A program made the translations under genes and the position numbers. The notes below the pieces were generated by a model, which had not been told where the DNA came from, searched no databases, and saw nothing but the letters and a program-made list of their open reading frames with translations. DNA of 64,000 nt from Eutreptiella sp. 'Long Island Sound 2002'. Lineage: Eukaryota > Euglenozoa > Euglenophyceae > Eutreptiales > Eutreptiaceae. The DNA is taken from assembly GCA_964036045.1 (NCBI GenBank), contig OZ038389.1, positions 67,963,453 to 68,027,452 on the forward strand, written 5' to 3'. Positions 22,301-33,773 of this stretch are shown piece by piece. Each line of letters opens with the position of its first letter. The first letter of the stretch is position 1.

Positions 22301-22732
22301 CTTTTGAGCAAGAGTTTTCCTCGATACGGCACAGGTGACATAGCCAAATCAACATATCTCAAGACGGCTGGGGTGTCACAGCCATTTCACTTTTTTCAGG
22401 ACAGCAGGGGTTACATGCATCAGATTCCAAAGCAGTCTGCAATCTCTTGGCGCATGGTTGGTGCACACACACGCGCATGTGCGCACGCACACACCAACAA
22501 CACACATAGGCCGACTGACCATTAATTTTCGTTTCAGCTCCCACTGTTCTTCCCCATTATGGCATGTTCATATGCCATGTTTCCCAGTATTGGCATGGGT
22601 TACACAGCCATTTCAATTTGTCCTACTCTGGCAACCCCAAGACAGCATGGTTTATGTAGCTTTTTCGAATCTTTTCTACTTGAGGGACCCTGAGATGGCA
22701 GCTGTTGTGTAGCTGTTTTGCTTTCTCCGTGC

Positions 22733-22930
22733 ATGGGACCTTTAAAGTGCTCCTTACCCCATGGACCTTATTGCTCATGACCCTGTGGACCTCTAAATTG
22801 GTCATTACCATGGGATCTCTAAATTGCTTAGTACCCCTCCCCTGGGACCTCTAAATTGCTCATTACCCCTGGGACCTTGAAATCGCTCATTACCAATGGG
22901 ACCTCGAAATTGCTTATTGCACTTGAGACC
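22733..22930. repeat. Minisatellite, about 28-bp unit
   Basis: Seven degenerate copies of a unit like TGGGACCTCTAAATTGCTCA followed by TTACCCC. Confidence 0.8.
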
Positions 22931-23254
22931 TGCTTTAGCGTTGTGACCCCGGTACCGTGGGTTTCTGGGACCTGGGCTGTGGGTTTTTTTTCGTGGTCGG
23001 GTGGACGGGGACAGGCACGGCCACCAGGCACACAGGAGAGAACTGCGTGGACGGAACTGCCGCGGCTTCGCCGCAGTGTATGCAGCACATGTCGCAAATC
23101 CCCTCGGCATGAAATATTTTGGTACCTTGACAATTCTTGAGAATTTTTTTGGGTGTTGGTCGTAAATCGCAAGGTGAAATTCCAAGTGAGGGCTGGAAAG
23201 TTGCATGGGCCAACAAAAAGGTCTCAGGCATTTGGCACACCGCTTGGAAAACTG

Positions 23255-23490
23255 GAGGCGTCCGCCGCTTGGGAAAAGTGCTTGGAAATTTTGATGGGCG
23301 TGGGTGGTTGGGAAAAGTGCTTGCGAGGTTGCCGGGTGGGCTAGGCTGGGATTGGTGCTTGGAAAAGGGGGTGGGCGGGGAGGTTGGGGAGAGTGCTTGG
23401 AAATTTTGATGGGCGGGGGTGCATGGGAAAAGTGCTTGCGAGGTTGCATGCGAAGTTGCCGGGTGGGCTGAGCTCGGATTGGTGCTCAGA
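23255..23490. repeat. Tandem repeat of TTGGGAAAAGTGCTTG units
   Basis: A compound unit containing GGGAAAAGTGCTTGGAAATT and GGGAAAAGTGCTTGCGAGGT is repeated about twice, with a period near 125 bases. Confidence 0.8.
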
Positions 23491-23929
23491 TTTTGCCTCG
23501 GGTCGATGCACGGAAAAAGTGTTCGGGGTGTCCCTACCAAGAACTGCTTGGGAAAAGTAGTCCCAACAATACCACCGCCATCACGTGGAAGATTGTTGTC
23601 TCCATGGGCCAACTGAAAAAGTTGGTTGTGAATACGAGAGCAGAGATGTAGCAATACCCCTCACCAAATATACATTTCAAGGGAAGCATATTTGTTACAT
23701 GTGGGGTTACGGCGTATGATGGTGCCGCAGGAACCCAGAGGGTAATCAAGAGCATACATGGGACGTCCAAAGGTGTCTATGAAACATTCTGAACAATGCT
23801 GGATGATCTCTGGCAGCACCTGCGGCACCATATCCACAACGTTTGGCTGTTGGAGGGATTCCGGAAAGCGACGCCCGTCGTCTGTCTTATGGCCGGGAAG
23901 GCACAGGGAGGGCAACCCCTGTTGTCCAA

Positions 23930-24265
23930 GCTACGGCCTTGTCCAAGCTACAGCGGGCGTAGGGACCGTATTAATTCCGTACCTAATTTAATTCGGTACG
24001 AAATGTGGTGCAAAGTGCATAAGACATGGGTTGGTGATAAATCTGCCAATTACATGGAGTGATAGACACATTTGTTGTGATTGTTTGCCCAGTTGAACCC
24101 ACAGAGCTCTGATTTTTGGGATATTTGTGCATTCTCTTCCCCTTTCTTGGTGGTGGTGTGTGTGCCGGTAGTTGTATGTGTCGCGCGTAAGCTACGGCCT
24201 TGTCTAAGCTACAGTAGGCGTATGAACCGTATTAACGCCGTACTTTTGCGTAGCTTAGACAAGTA
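23930..24265. repeat. Duplicated AAGCTACGGCCTTGTC module with hairpin
   Basis: A module of about 54 bases (AAGCTACGGCCTTGTC, then AAGCTACAG, GGCGTA, ACCGTATTAA, CCGTAC) occurs at 23930-23983 and 24188-24243. In the second copy CTTGTCTAAGCTAC (24199-24212) is perfectly complementary to GTAGCTTAGACAAG (24250-24263). It lies about 270 bases before the transporter start codon, so it may be a small inverted-repeat transposon or a structured upstream region. Confidence 0.65.
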
Positions 24266-24537
24266 CATCAGATGTCGCCTGGTCCAAAGACGGGATGCCA
24301 CATGGGGCACTGTGGCATGGTCGGCATGCAGACGATTTACGAGTTAACTCGACGGCAAGTCACTGACCGCCTCTGTGGCGACAAGGGCCCAAAGGAGCCT
24401 CCGGGATCTTAGTGGTTCTTGTGGCCCCGTGTATCGCCCTCTGCACTGGTCTGACCGCAGGACCTTGCACGGAGCTGTCCTCAGGACGTTGGCCGACCGA
24501 AGGCTCCCAACCCCCTCGCTCGGCACCGGCGGGTGCC

Positions 24538-25998
24538 ATGATCCGGGGCGCTCGGCACGCAGGCCGCCTCTGGTCCCGTCGCTGGAGCACGCCGCATGGC
24601 CGCTGGTGCCGCTCAACGCCATGTGACCCTGACGCCGAGGCGCTGCGGCAGGAACGGGCGCTGCTGCCAAAGGCGTTTGCCATCGTCGTGGGGGCGCAGT
24701 TTGTCGAGCACGCCGGCATTGGCCTCATTGCGCCGCTGCTGCCGGCGTTGGCCGAGCAGATGTGCATCGGCGCGACCGGGGCCGGGCTGTTGCTGTCGAT
24801 GCCCAGCCTCTCGAAGCTCATGCTCAACATGCAGATGGGCCGCCGGTGCGATGCCTTTGGGCGCACGCAGTTGATGGTGGGGGGTAGTCTGGTCGAGGCG
24901 TGCGGGAGCCTCGGGACCGGGCTATCGCCCTCGATGCCCTTCATCATGGCCAGCCGCTTCCTCGTGGGGGCCGGCTGTAGCGCCACGGAGGCGGGCTCCA
25001 GCGCGTACATGGCCGACCTCACGGACCGTGTCCGGGAGCACCGCGCGAAGATCTTGGGCGTGCAGAGCGGGATCATCAGCGCGGCGTATGTGGCGGGCCC
25101 CGCGCTCGGGGGGGGGCTCGTGAGCCTCTACAGCCCCCAGACGGCCTTCGTGTTGATTGGCGCCGCGACGGCCGTGTGCTCGGTGGCGTACGCGCAGCTG
25201 CCGGAGCTGCGGAGGCTGGGGGACGAGGGGGGCGACGGTGCGGCGCCGACCACGGCGACTGGCGCGACCGCCCAAACCGCCGCAACAACAGCGACGCCAT
25301 GGCACGTGTGGCGCGGGCTCATGCGGGTGCCAGCCCAGCAAGCGGCCCTGGCCGCGACCTGCGCTCTGTACACCAACTACGCCTGCGAGCTGAGCGTCCT
25401 CACGCTGCACGCCGCGCGCGCCTTCGCCGCCACGCCCGGCGATCTCGGGCTGCTCTTCGCGGGCGTGTGGGGCATCGGGACGATGTTCGCGCCGGCGGGG
25501 GGCTGGCTGGCCGACCGGTTCGGCCACCGGCGTGCGCTGGCGCCGGCGATCGCCCTCTCGGCCACGGGGCTGGCGGGGGCGGCGATGGCGGGCACCTACG
25601 CGCAGTTCATTGCGGCGCTGATCTGCATGAGCGTCGCGTCAGGGCTCAGTCACCCAGCGCTGTCGGCGTACGCCGTGGAGGTGAGTCCGGCCGCCACCCG
25701 GGCCCAGGCCCTCGCGCTCCACCGGCAGTTCAGCGACGTCGTTTGGGTGTTGGCCCCGGTGGGGCTCGGGCTGCTCGCGGACTGCACGTCGTTGCCCACG
25801 GCGATGGTGTGCAGCTCCGCGGTCATCGCGGCCAGTGGCCTGTGCTTCTTCGGCCTCAGCAAGGGCGGTGGTGCGGCGCACGCTGGCGGTGGTGGATGGC
25901 GTCGGGAAGGGCAGCAGCGCGGCCGGCCAGCAACGCCCGTTGACTTGGGTGCCCACAACCGCCAGCGCCGTATCGCCGGCCGCGGCGACAGGGACTAG
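24538..25998 (+). CDS. Major facilitator superfamily transporter
   Basis: A single-exon ORF of 486 codons from the first ATG (24538) to TAG. The frame is open upstream to 24412 but has no other ATG. About 45 residues rich in Arg and Ser and poor in acids precede the first membrane helix and look like an organelle-targeting presequence. Around 12 hydrophobic segments follow. The motif-A signature appears twice, as expected for two six-helix halves: GRRCDAFGR (residues 101-109) and GWLADRFGHRR (about 322-332). A hydrophilic linker rich in Ala and Thr lies between the halves. MFS proteins move small solutes by ion coupling or uniport. The sequence resembles the DHA1/vesicular-amine-type efflux branch, but the substrate cannot be read from it. 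The gene is strikingly GC-rich and intronless while its neighbours are intron-rich; it could be a retrogene or acquired by transfer. Confidence 0.85.
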   Translation: MIRGARHAGRLWSRRWSTPHGRWCRSTPCDPDAEALRQERALLPKAFAIVVGAQFVEHAGIGLIAPLLPALAEQMCIGATGAGLLLSMPSLSKLMLNMQMGRRCDAFGRTQLMVGGSLVEACGSLGTGLSPSMPFIMASRFLVGAGCSATEAGSSAYMADLTDRVREHRAKILGVQSGIISAAYVAGPALGGGLVSLYSPQTAFVLIGAATAVCSVAYAQLPELRRLGDEGGDGAAPTTATGATAQTAATTATPWHVWRGLMRVPAQQAALAATCALYTNYACELSVLTLHAARAFAATPGDLGLLFAGVWGIGTMFAPAGGWLADRFGHRRALAPAIALSATGLAGAAMAGTYAQFIAALICMSVASGLSHPALSAYAVEVSPAATRAQALALHRQFSDVVWVLAPVGLGLLADCTSLPTAMVCSSAVIAASGLCFFGLSKGGGAAHAGGGGWRREGQQRGRPATPVDLGAHNRQRRIAGRGDRD

Positions 25999-28132
25999 TG
26001 GCAGGCCCGCATACCAACTCAACTGCACCCATGCACCGCCCGGAGGCACGCCTCCAAACAACACAACCGAAAGTGTGGTGAACCCGTCGTACCAACCGGC
26101 AAACCTGCCCCAACTTCAAGGGACCCCTTGATTTCCATACGCAACCCCCCCCCCCCCCCTGCGGGCCCGTTAGTTACAAAAGGGTGGCCGCGTTTGGCCA
26201 TAGTAATTCTGTATGTGTGGGGCGAGATCATTTTAAGGGACACATGTTGGGGTACCCCCTGTGGAGCCGAGCCCTCTCAGAGGCCTACCAGAGGCTTGCA
26301 TCTCCTGTTTTGGCTTGAAAGGACGACCAAACTGTACCGCCACACCATGCCCCATGGTTATCACTTTTGGGCAGCAATGTACAAGGCCATCCAGCAGAGA
26401 AAGCTTTTTCTGATTTAACATGTGACTGTGTCTCATATGACTGTGAGTATGCCGCCACACTGCTCAGTCGACACTAACTCGAGGCTACGACGGCATTGCA
26501 ATGGTGTAGACGCACACTTGCATCTGATTTTCCCATTCATGAGATTCCCCACATGTGCAATTTATCATGACTTATATCCCTAAATGCATCTGCTTTGGCG
26601 TGGCAGTTTTACTGCAGAGATGTTGGCAGCCTCTTGGCGTCGCAGTTGTACCAACCGACGATCAATTTCCGGAGAGGGCTTAGGACAAACATACGGACAA
26701 TCTCTTGGCTGCTTTAATGTGCCTGACCGCTGGTTTGTACCCCACCCCCCTGACCCCTCCCTTGCCAGAACAATGCCCTTGTCAGACCAAGAGTAGGTGT
26801 TGTTTCCGCGGCTTTCGGAACCACGGAATTTGGCGGTTCCTGTTTGTGGTTGTTGGATACTGAGTGCTCTCCTCGCACCCCCCTTCACCCCTTCTTGTCC
26901 TTTGGAGGTGGAGATTGGGGAATCACCGGAGAACTAGTACATTCACGTTGCAAAAGTCACTACTTGCTTCTCGCGGGCGGGGGGGGGGGGTAAAGAGGCT
27001 GGTGCAAAAGAAAAGGATTTCTACACGAAAGAACAGTTTTTCTATGCAATCAAACTCAACATGTGGTGCATGTAGCACCACACCGCAGCACCCTGATATA
27101 CTGGACCGCCGCTATCTGCATTTGACTGCAGACATTCACCCGCTTGTGGCAGTTTGCGGGAGACAAAGGTTTGCGGGAGACAAAGTGCCAGCTACTGAAT
27201 GTCTGCGCACACTACCACCGGAGGTGTGCAATGGCTCTATCATATGCAGAGGCCCCCACGTCATACTGCACGCCCTCAGTCCCGTGGTGGCAACCCCAGG
27301 CCCATTCTGCCCAACCTCAGTGCACAGTGGGTACGGGTGCCATTGGCTCTCGTCGCGCGGATGCCGCTTGGGCCCACCTGCTAGCACAGGTCCTCCTCAG
27401 GAGTTGCAAGCAGCTCGATGCAATGTGTGCCTGCGAGACCAGTCAGCACAGAAACATCCTGAGACACGACGAGCGGAGGGCACTGGAAACGCTGTGCTGC
27501 CAAGCATCGGCCATCTCCAAAAGCATTGGCCATCTCCGGAAGCATCGCCCATCTCCAGCAGCATCGGCCATCTACAGCCTGGAGGCACCTCTTCGCAAAG
27601 CACAGCCCGCTCCATCAACCGGATATCAACCGCCAAACCCAGGCCACCTTTTTGATTCGCCCCCCTTCAGCACAACAATAAATGACCAAAAGCATTGAGT
27701 GCCGCAGTTGGGCGCCAACAGGCGGCTTTCAGACTGAGCTGACCTCCGCAGGACTGAGGGACAGTGTGGAGAGATGCTGACACCCACATTGATCTGACAC
27801 TGCACACATACGCATACCCTTCGTTCGAGGGCTGACTGTTGAATATGAGCATGTGCTTTACTGCTCCAAGTTGAACGTTGCAAATGTGAAAACTGACTAA
27901 ATGTACTCAAAATGTACGCATGGTCCTGCTCGGGCACTTTGTGAGCATCAATTGGCGATTTACCACTGGTCTGCAGTGTCGAAACAAAGGCGCTTAAAAT
28001 GATGCAAAGGGGCCTAAAATCTCATCATTTGGTGACTGCATCGCTCGGGTCTACCAGGGATAGATCTAATTTGTGCACCACTTGGGGGGGGTGGGGGTGG
28101 GGGGTGGGGGTAGTGAATTGTGACACATTACA
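25999..28132. other. Intergenic, no gene recognised
   Basis: A poly(C) run near 26145. The phrase GATCATTTT...ATGTTGGGGTACCCCC at 26227-26261 recurs at 30245-30280. The plus frame 26864-27655 is open for 263 codons but shows no domain and contains short tandem repeats: a 17-bp duplication at 27152-27186 and GGCCATCTCC-type units at 27510-27575. I do not support a gene here. Confidence 0.4.
27510..27575 (+). repeat. Short tandem repeat GGCCATCTCC-type
   Basis: Four degenerate units of 17-18 bases around GCATCGGCCATCTCCA. Confidence 0.7.
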
Positions 28133-28880
28133 GGGGCGCTCGTAGCGCAGTGTGCGTGCAGTGCGGGCGCAGTGCAACTATTTGGGCGTCTAGCTGTACA
28201 GGAGACCCATACTTTGTGATATTAGGGGCATCATGGTTGCCCCTAGCACAGGTTTTCATGCTTCTTCCACATTGGGGGTTTAGGCATTTTCGGATTTTCA
28301 TCCACTTTCACCCATTTCCACCCCTTTTCAAACTTTTTTTTGCTCATCTTCACCATGCACTCCCACACTTTGGTGTGGGCCCCTGAGTTCAGGTGATGGA
28401 CTCCCACGCTTTGGCGTGGCCCCTCAAGTCGACGTGACGGACTCCCCGCTTTTTGCCTGACCACAGTTGAATGCCCTATGCGAGGCCGCATCCCTGCTGA
28501 TGAGGATGTGTGGTGTACCACAAGTCGAAAACGGAGGTTGACGTGGATTCCCTCCTGCAAGCCACTTTGCCCCCCGGTCCAGTTGAGGATGAGGTGGACA
28601 CATACACGGCTTTGGGACTAGCTGGTAGGGTGCGTAAGCTTTCAATTGAACAAAAAAGAGGATATGTGTGTGGCTTTCCGTATTTTGCATGATGTCTTGT
28701 ATAAAGGGAGGGTAGCTTGCATTAGTCTTGAGCTAGGGTAGTTTGGGTGACCTAAATTTAGTTGGGTAGCTGGGATGGCCTAATTTTGAGGGTTTTTGGA
28801 AGGGGTCCTAATGGGGTTCTTCACAAGGGAATCTAGTCTAAAAGTAGCGTGCAGTGCGCGTGCAGTGCAAGGACACCCCC
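28133..28880 (+). mobile_element. TIR element E2, TSD ACA
   Basis: A 748-bp element. The left end GGGGCGCTCGTAGCGC and the right end (reverse complement GGGGGTGTCCTTGCACTGC) are flanked by ACA at 28130-28132 and 28881-28883. Subterminal GCGTGCAGTGC motifs are iterated at both ends. The first 130 bases align with E1 (CAACTATTTGGGCGTCT, AGACCCATACTTTG, then a TAGGGGCA/TGCCCCTA hairpin). It contains two hairpin units (28363-28378 and 28404-28419) and a short open frame (VEDEVDTYTALGLAGRVRKL) of unknown origin. No transposase remains. Confidence 0.72.
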
Positions 28881-29017
28881 ACAGAAAATGCAATAGGCCA
28901 TAGTGGGAAATCTGCGTTTCTGAAAATATTGTGATGGCTGAAAGGTTCCACAGTACTTCCTAGGGTTGGGTTGCAGCGTTCATGTACCCTTCCCACAGCC
29001 TTTGTCGTAGTTCTGTC

Positions 29018-29440
29018 ATGGGTCAAAAGAAGGTGGTCTGTCAGTGCGACCTGCCATGTGACTCTGCCGCGGCATGCCGACAAAAAAGGAGCCGTGCAGC
29101 ACGCCGTGCTGACGCAATTGCTCTGGCTGTGGGTGCTGTGGGTGCAGCTGCGGGTGCTGCTGCCCTTGTAGTGCCCGCAGCTGCTCTGGCCGCTTCGTCT
29201 GTAGCACGGACACCTGTCAAGTACCCTCCACCACCCGCAGAAATGGCTCCTCCCCGGAAAGCAACAAAACAAAGAACCCTGTTTAAGACATTTCAGGTAC
29301 AGCAACCAGAGGCTCCCCCGATAGTGAAGGTGCAGGATGTTGTGTCAGCTATGTTATGGTTCCGTGGTCAGAGTGCAATAGAAGGGGACACACTTGCCCA
29401 GGAGAAGACTCAGATTCATGCGGCTGCTTGTCCTCTTTGA
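29018..29440 (+). pseudogene. Unrecognised ORF, possibly transposon-derived
   Basis: An ATG opens 140 codons beginning MGQKKVVCQCDLPC, then an Arg/Ala-rich stretch, then PRKATKQRTLFKTF. The neighbouring frame continues past the stop with an acidic Ser-rich tail ending SEEEIGSDSECDN and a TAA near 29525, which suggests a frameshifted protein of about 170 residues. Such a short Cys-containing basic protein next to TIR elements may be an accessory transposon ORF. No family is recognised. Confidence 0.3.
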
Positions 29441-31798
29441 GAAGTATCTCCACAGATGCCTCCAACTCAAGCGGCATCACTTTGAGTGAGGAGGAAATTG
29501 GTAGTGACAGCGAATGTGACAATTAATAAGAAGCCTGGTGCACCAGAAAAAAGCAGAAAAAACTGTTTCGTGGAATATACACACTGCATTTGCTTTGATT
29601 CCTTCGCCTCATGGGGTGTGCTGCCTGCCTCTTGGTACCCTGTGTGTCTCACTCTGGGACCGGTTTTTTTTTGTGACGGATATCATGACGCCTCGCTACA
29701 ACAAGGGGGGGGGGGGTTAGGAAGGGACACCCATCCCCCGTTAGATCTATCCGTGGGGTCTACAGGTCAAAGCGAAAAACTGATAGCCGACTGCGTTGCA
29801 TAGTAAACAGTATGTTTTTGAGTCATAAACAGCCCCGGTTTGCACGTGTGTGCTATACCCACCCTAAATGCCTTGAAAATGGCACGGGGGGTGGTCGTGG
29901 CCAGGATCTGACCCCAAGGGGGCATGGCCCCCACCCCCCTCTACAGATCCCAAAATGGTTGTACGGAACAATGGGTTTCGTGGGCGCCGGGGACGCCGGA
30001 GATTTGTTTCAGGCATACAGCAGGGACAAATTTTTTTGTTCGACCCTATGTGTCTATAGTCAAAATACTCAGAATTTCGTGGAGAATTCAAAAATGGATG
30101 AAAAACACGAAAAAGGATTTTGACCCTGACCCGACCTCCGGGTCGGACCTTGGCTGATGGGAGCCTAAGTTGATGGGCAGTTTTTTTTTGAAAAAAAGTT
30201 TTACCCCCGTTGTGTATATTCAAAATAATCAGCGTTTGATGGGGATCATTTTGAGGTATGTATGTTGGGGTACCCCCCCCCCCCCCCACCGGGGAGCCCG
30301 GCGGCTGACCGCCTGACCCCCCGACCCCCAAGGTTTGGGTCAACCAAGAGGGGGGAGCCCCCCCCCCCCCTTGAGATTCGGAAGATGAAGTGCCTAACAG
30401 CCTCCATGAACCAAGCATACACAACACAGCAACAAACCTGGGAACACCCAGACCCGAAGCTCCACCATATCCAGATTGCTGCACCCCGTCACCGGGTTTC
30501 ATCAATCCAGGAGACAGCCCTGCTGTGCGTTGTTATCTCTGTTGAATTACAGCCTTTGCTCTTGCCTTGCCAAATGGTGCCATTGGGGGATGTCACCCCC
30601 CCTCCCTCGGATTATACTGCCTATTCCTCGGACAGTGACTCTGACCAAAGCACTGTCTCTTTTGCCTCCTCTGCCAGCGCTGAGGTATCAATGCCCAGGA
30701 AGAAACTCAGGTTAAGACTATGATTGCATCACCTTCCCACGGCCGACAATGAACACACATAGAACACACTAGGACAACCGCGGCAGCCGAGAGCCAAAGG
30801 AGTGCTTGATGACGGTGACCGAGGCTGGCAAGACACACAACGTGCAGTATGCAGGCAACATGTGCTGGTATATTGCTTCTTCTTGAGGTTGCATTATGCA
30901 GTTGGATGGTGGATATGTGCATTTATGAAGGATGAAATGTATGCCTCATCTAGATTTGTTCATAGCATATCCCATGAAAAATTGAACTGATGCAGTGTGA
31001 ATGTTGATTCTTGGGGGATACGAACCTGACATCCGAAGGTGTTGGCCTCTACCCGGGATACTATTGCAGCTTCGTCAAAAAAAAAAAGGAGGAGGCAAGA
31101 TGCCACACAAGACACATCTCTGAGTGCATTGAGGATATTAATGCAACTATGCAATGTGAGCTATGCAATGTGTTACGAGGGAGTTGAACGCACTGTGTGT
31201 GCACATTGCAAGGATTTGTTGCCAGATGGGCCGACACACCCAGGTGGTTGGGCTTGGAGGGTAGCCACCAGTAAACAGGGTGAGCAGTACTTCGCGTGCT
31301 CAGTGTTTTATATGCCACACATAATCCAACTTTCACGCACTCCATTACCTGGTGCATGATGTTGTCCTGGTCCTCCTTTGAGCAACGGTAACCATGCAAA
31401 TGTAGGTGTTGGTAATCATGTTCGGGTCCGAGCTCAAGGTCCACGGTGACAGTCATTGCGGACTATCTGTAACAATGTCTTCAGATGGTCAGTAGTCGTG
31501 TCATCTATCCGAAACGAGATGACGCACAGGGTGGCCACAGTGCCAGTCGGGCTCAACAGTCCTGAAACATTGTCCAACAACTGGCACCCGTCAGCAGCGG
31601 AACGGTGGTCGGTGCGCAACACAGGGCAGGGGCAGTGTTCATTAGGGAGCGTTCCATGCACCGGCAGACGGCACGCATGCACCTGCCGCCCACGCCACCA
31701 TCATGCCATAGTTCCATGTGTTCTTCGCCGCGCTGCTTGTTGGTCACGTCTGTTGTACCACAAGTGCTGCGGGAGACGAGACCCCGCAGCTGAGGGCC
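29441..31798. other. No gene recognised
   Basis: Contains poly(C) near 30276 and short protein-like scraps: an acidic Ser-rich C-terminus ending PRKKLRLRL at 30590-30722, and a Cys-containing segment VERTVCAHCKDLLPDG near 31180-31230. Neither can be tied to a family. The promoter of the helicase gene should lie near the right end of this stretch; no motif stands out. Confidence 0.35.
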
Positions 31799-33741
31799 AT
31801 GCCTATGTCCAGAGCATCAGGGTGCAAGGCGGCTGCCGCTGCTCTCATCATGGTACTGCCCGTTGTTCCTCTTGTCGCTGCATGGCACACATGTCCCGTT
31901 TCATCGTTGTCCATGGTCACCATCCTCCGCCACGGTCCCATGCCGCCCATAGTACAGCCCCTCTCCATCCAGCATGCCACCGCCGCCGGCGCCATGGCCC
32001 ATGGCAGGCAGAAGCTGGTGGTTGCACCAGCTTCCCAGGGTCCCCTCGTATCAGGCGGCAGCTCTCCACAGGCCCCTCCATCCCGCAGGGCGGATCCCCT
32101 CAGCCCTGCAGCCTTTTGGTCAACGGTGACTTGGATGGCCTTAACGATCGGCGCGCTCGCTGCGTGTCTCGTCCGGATTCGGACTCCGCCGCCGCCTGGG
32201 GACGGGGCTGCGTTTGCATCGTCTGGTGGTGCCCCCATGGCGATGGCGGCATCCACTGGCCTCTGTTACCCTGAGCCCGGAGACTTGCGGGAGCCGGGGA
32301 AGCGGGAAGAGGGTTTGCGGGGTAGCATTGGGCAGGACAAGCTCTCAGTGGAGCAAGCAAAGGCCTTTGAACTGGTAAAAAAGGGCCACAACGTTTTGAT
32401 CACTGGGTCCGGGGGGGTCGGGAAGAGCCGTCTGGTGCAGCACATTACACACTGGCTTGGGGAGCAACGCACAGCGTTTGCTGCCACGGCCCCCACTGGC
32501 GTGGCTGCCATCGGCATTGGGGGCTGTACCATTCACTCTTGGGCAGGGGTCGCCGTCCCTGCGGAGTACAACGACTTTTGGAAAGTGTTGCCCAGTGCCC
32601 GGGTCAGAGAGGCCAAGGTGCTGCTCATCGACGAAGTGTCGATGCTCAGCGGCGAGATGTTCGACTGCTTGGAGCTCGCCATTGCGATCGCGAGGCAAGA
32701 GGAGGAGTTTTTCGCATGGGCACAGGCGCAGCCCGAGCTGCGAACTTACGTGTCACGGCATGAGAATCCGCCTTTTCATCAGATCTATGAACTGAGGGAT
32801 CAGATGCCATTTCTTGCGCCCTGGGGGGGGCTGCAGCTGGTGCTCATCGGGGACTTCTTCCAGTTGCCCCCCATCCCGGTCCGCACGCCCAAATCGAGCA
32901 GCGCTGTGGACGATGAGCTCGAGGTTCCCGGGAGGGAGATGTTCCTGAACCGGGGCTGGGTGTTCCAGGCCCGGACGTGGGCGCAGTGCGCAATCCGGAG
33001 ATGTGAACTCACGCAGGTGTTCCGGCAGAAAGACGAGGCGTTCATTAGGACGCTCCACGCCATCCGCATGGGCAAGCCCCTGGCAGCCGAGCAGCAGCGG
33101 CTGCTGCGTCACCTGCCGACCAGCCTGCCGAAGCGGGACGACGGAATCGCGCCCACCACGTTGTACTGCACCAACAAGAAGGTGGACGCGATGAACCTGC
33201 AGCAACTGGAGAGCTTGCAGACACCCCAGAGGACGTGCATGGCCAAGGACAAGTGGGAGCTGGAAGGGGAGACGGTCCAGGCTTTGCGGACCAAGTACGG
33301 CCCGGATAGTCCGCAGTTCAGGAAAGTGGTGGCTCGCATGACGAAGGACCTGGACCGGCTGCGGAGGCAGTTCCATGACCGGGATTGCCGCGCCAAGCGG
33401 GAGGTCCATCTGAAGGTTGGTGCCCAGGTGATGCTGCTGGCCAATCTGGACCTTGACAATGCCCTCTTCAATGGGTCCCGTGGGGTGGTCCAAGGAATGT
33501 GTTCTGCAGCCGAGCACCGGGAGTACCTGGTCGAGCGGTGCAAAACTGCCGAGGACTATGAACGGGCCGTCCTGTCTGAGAGGCATGTGTGTGTGTGTGT
33601 GCATTTCTGCGTGCATGTAACTGGTGTGCATGCTTCTGTGTGTGTGTGTGTGTGCGTGCATGTGCGTGGGCGCGTGCACTCATGCGTGTAGTTGTCTGTG
33701 TGTGTGCGCACGTGCGTTGGTGCGTGTGTCTGTGGTCTCAC

Positions 33742-33773
<32 letters not shown>

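Larger units (their letters stand above)
20874..24198. other. Non-coding, repeat-rich stretch
   Basis: No exon recognised. It holds a short telomere-like TTAACCCTAACCCTTA (21264-21279), a T-tract repeat field (21955-22300) and two minisatellites (22733-22930 and 23255-23490), listed separately. Confidence 0.4.

Noticed and set aside
31456-32274. 272-codon plus-strand frame overlapping the helicase 5' end
   Set aside because: It is in another frame from the helicase motifs, composition is low-complexity and no domain is seen.
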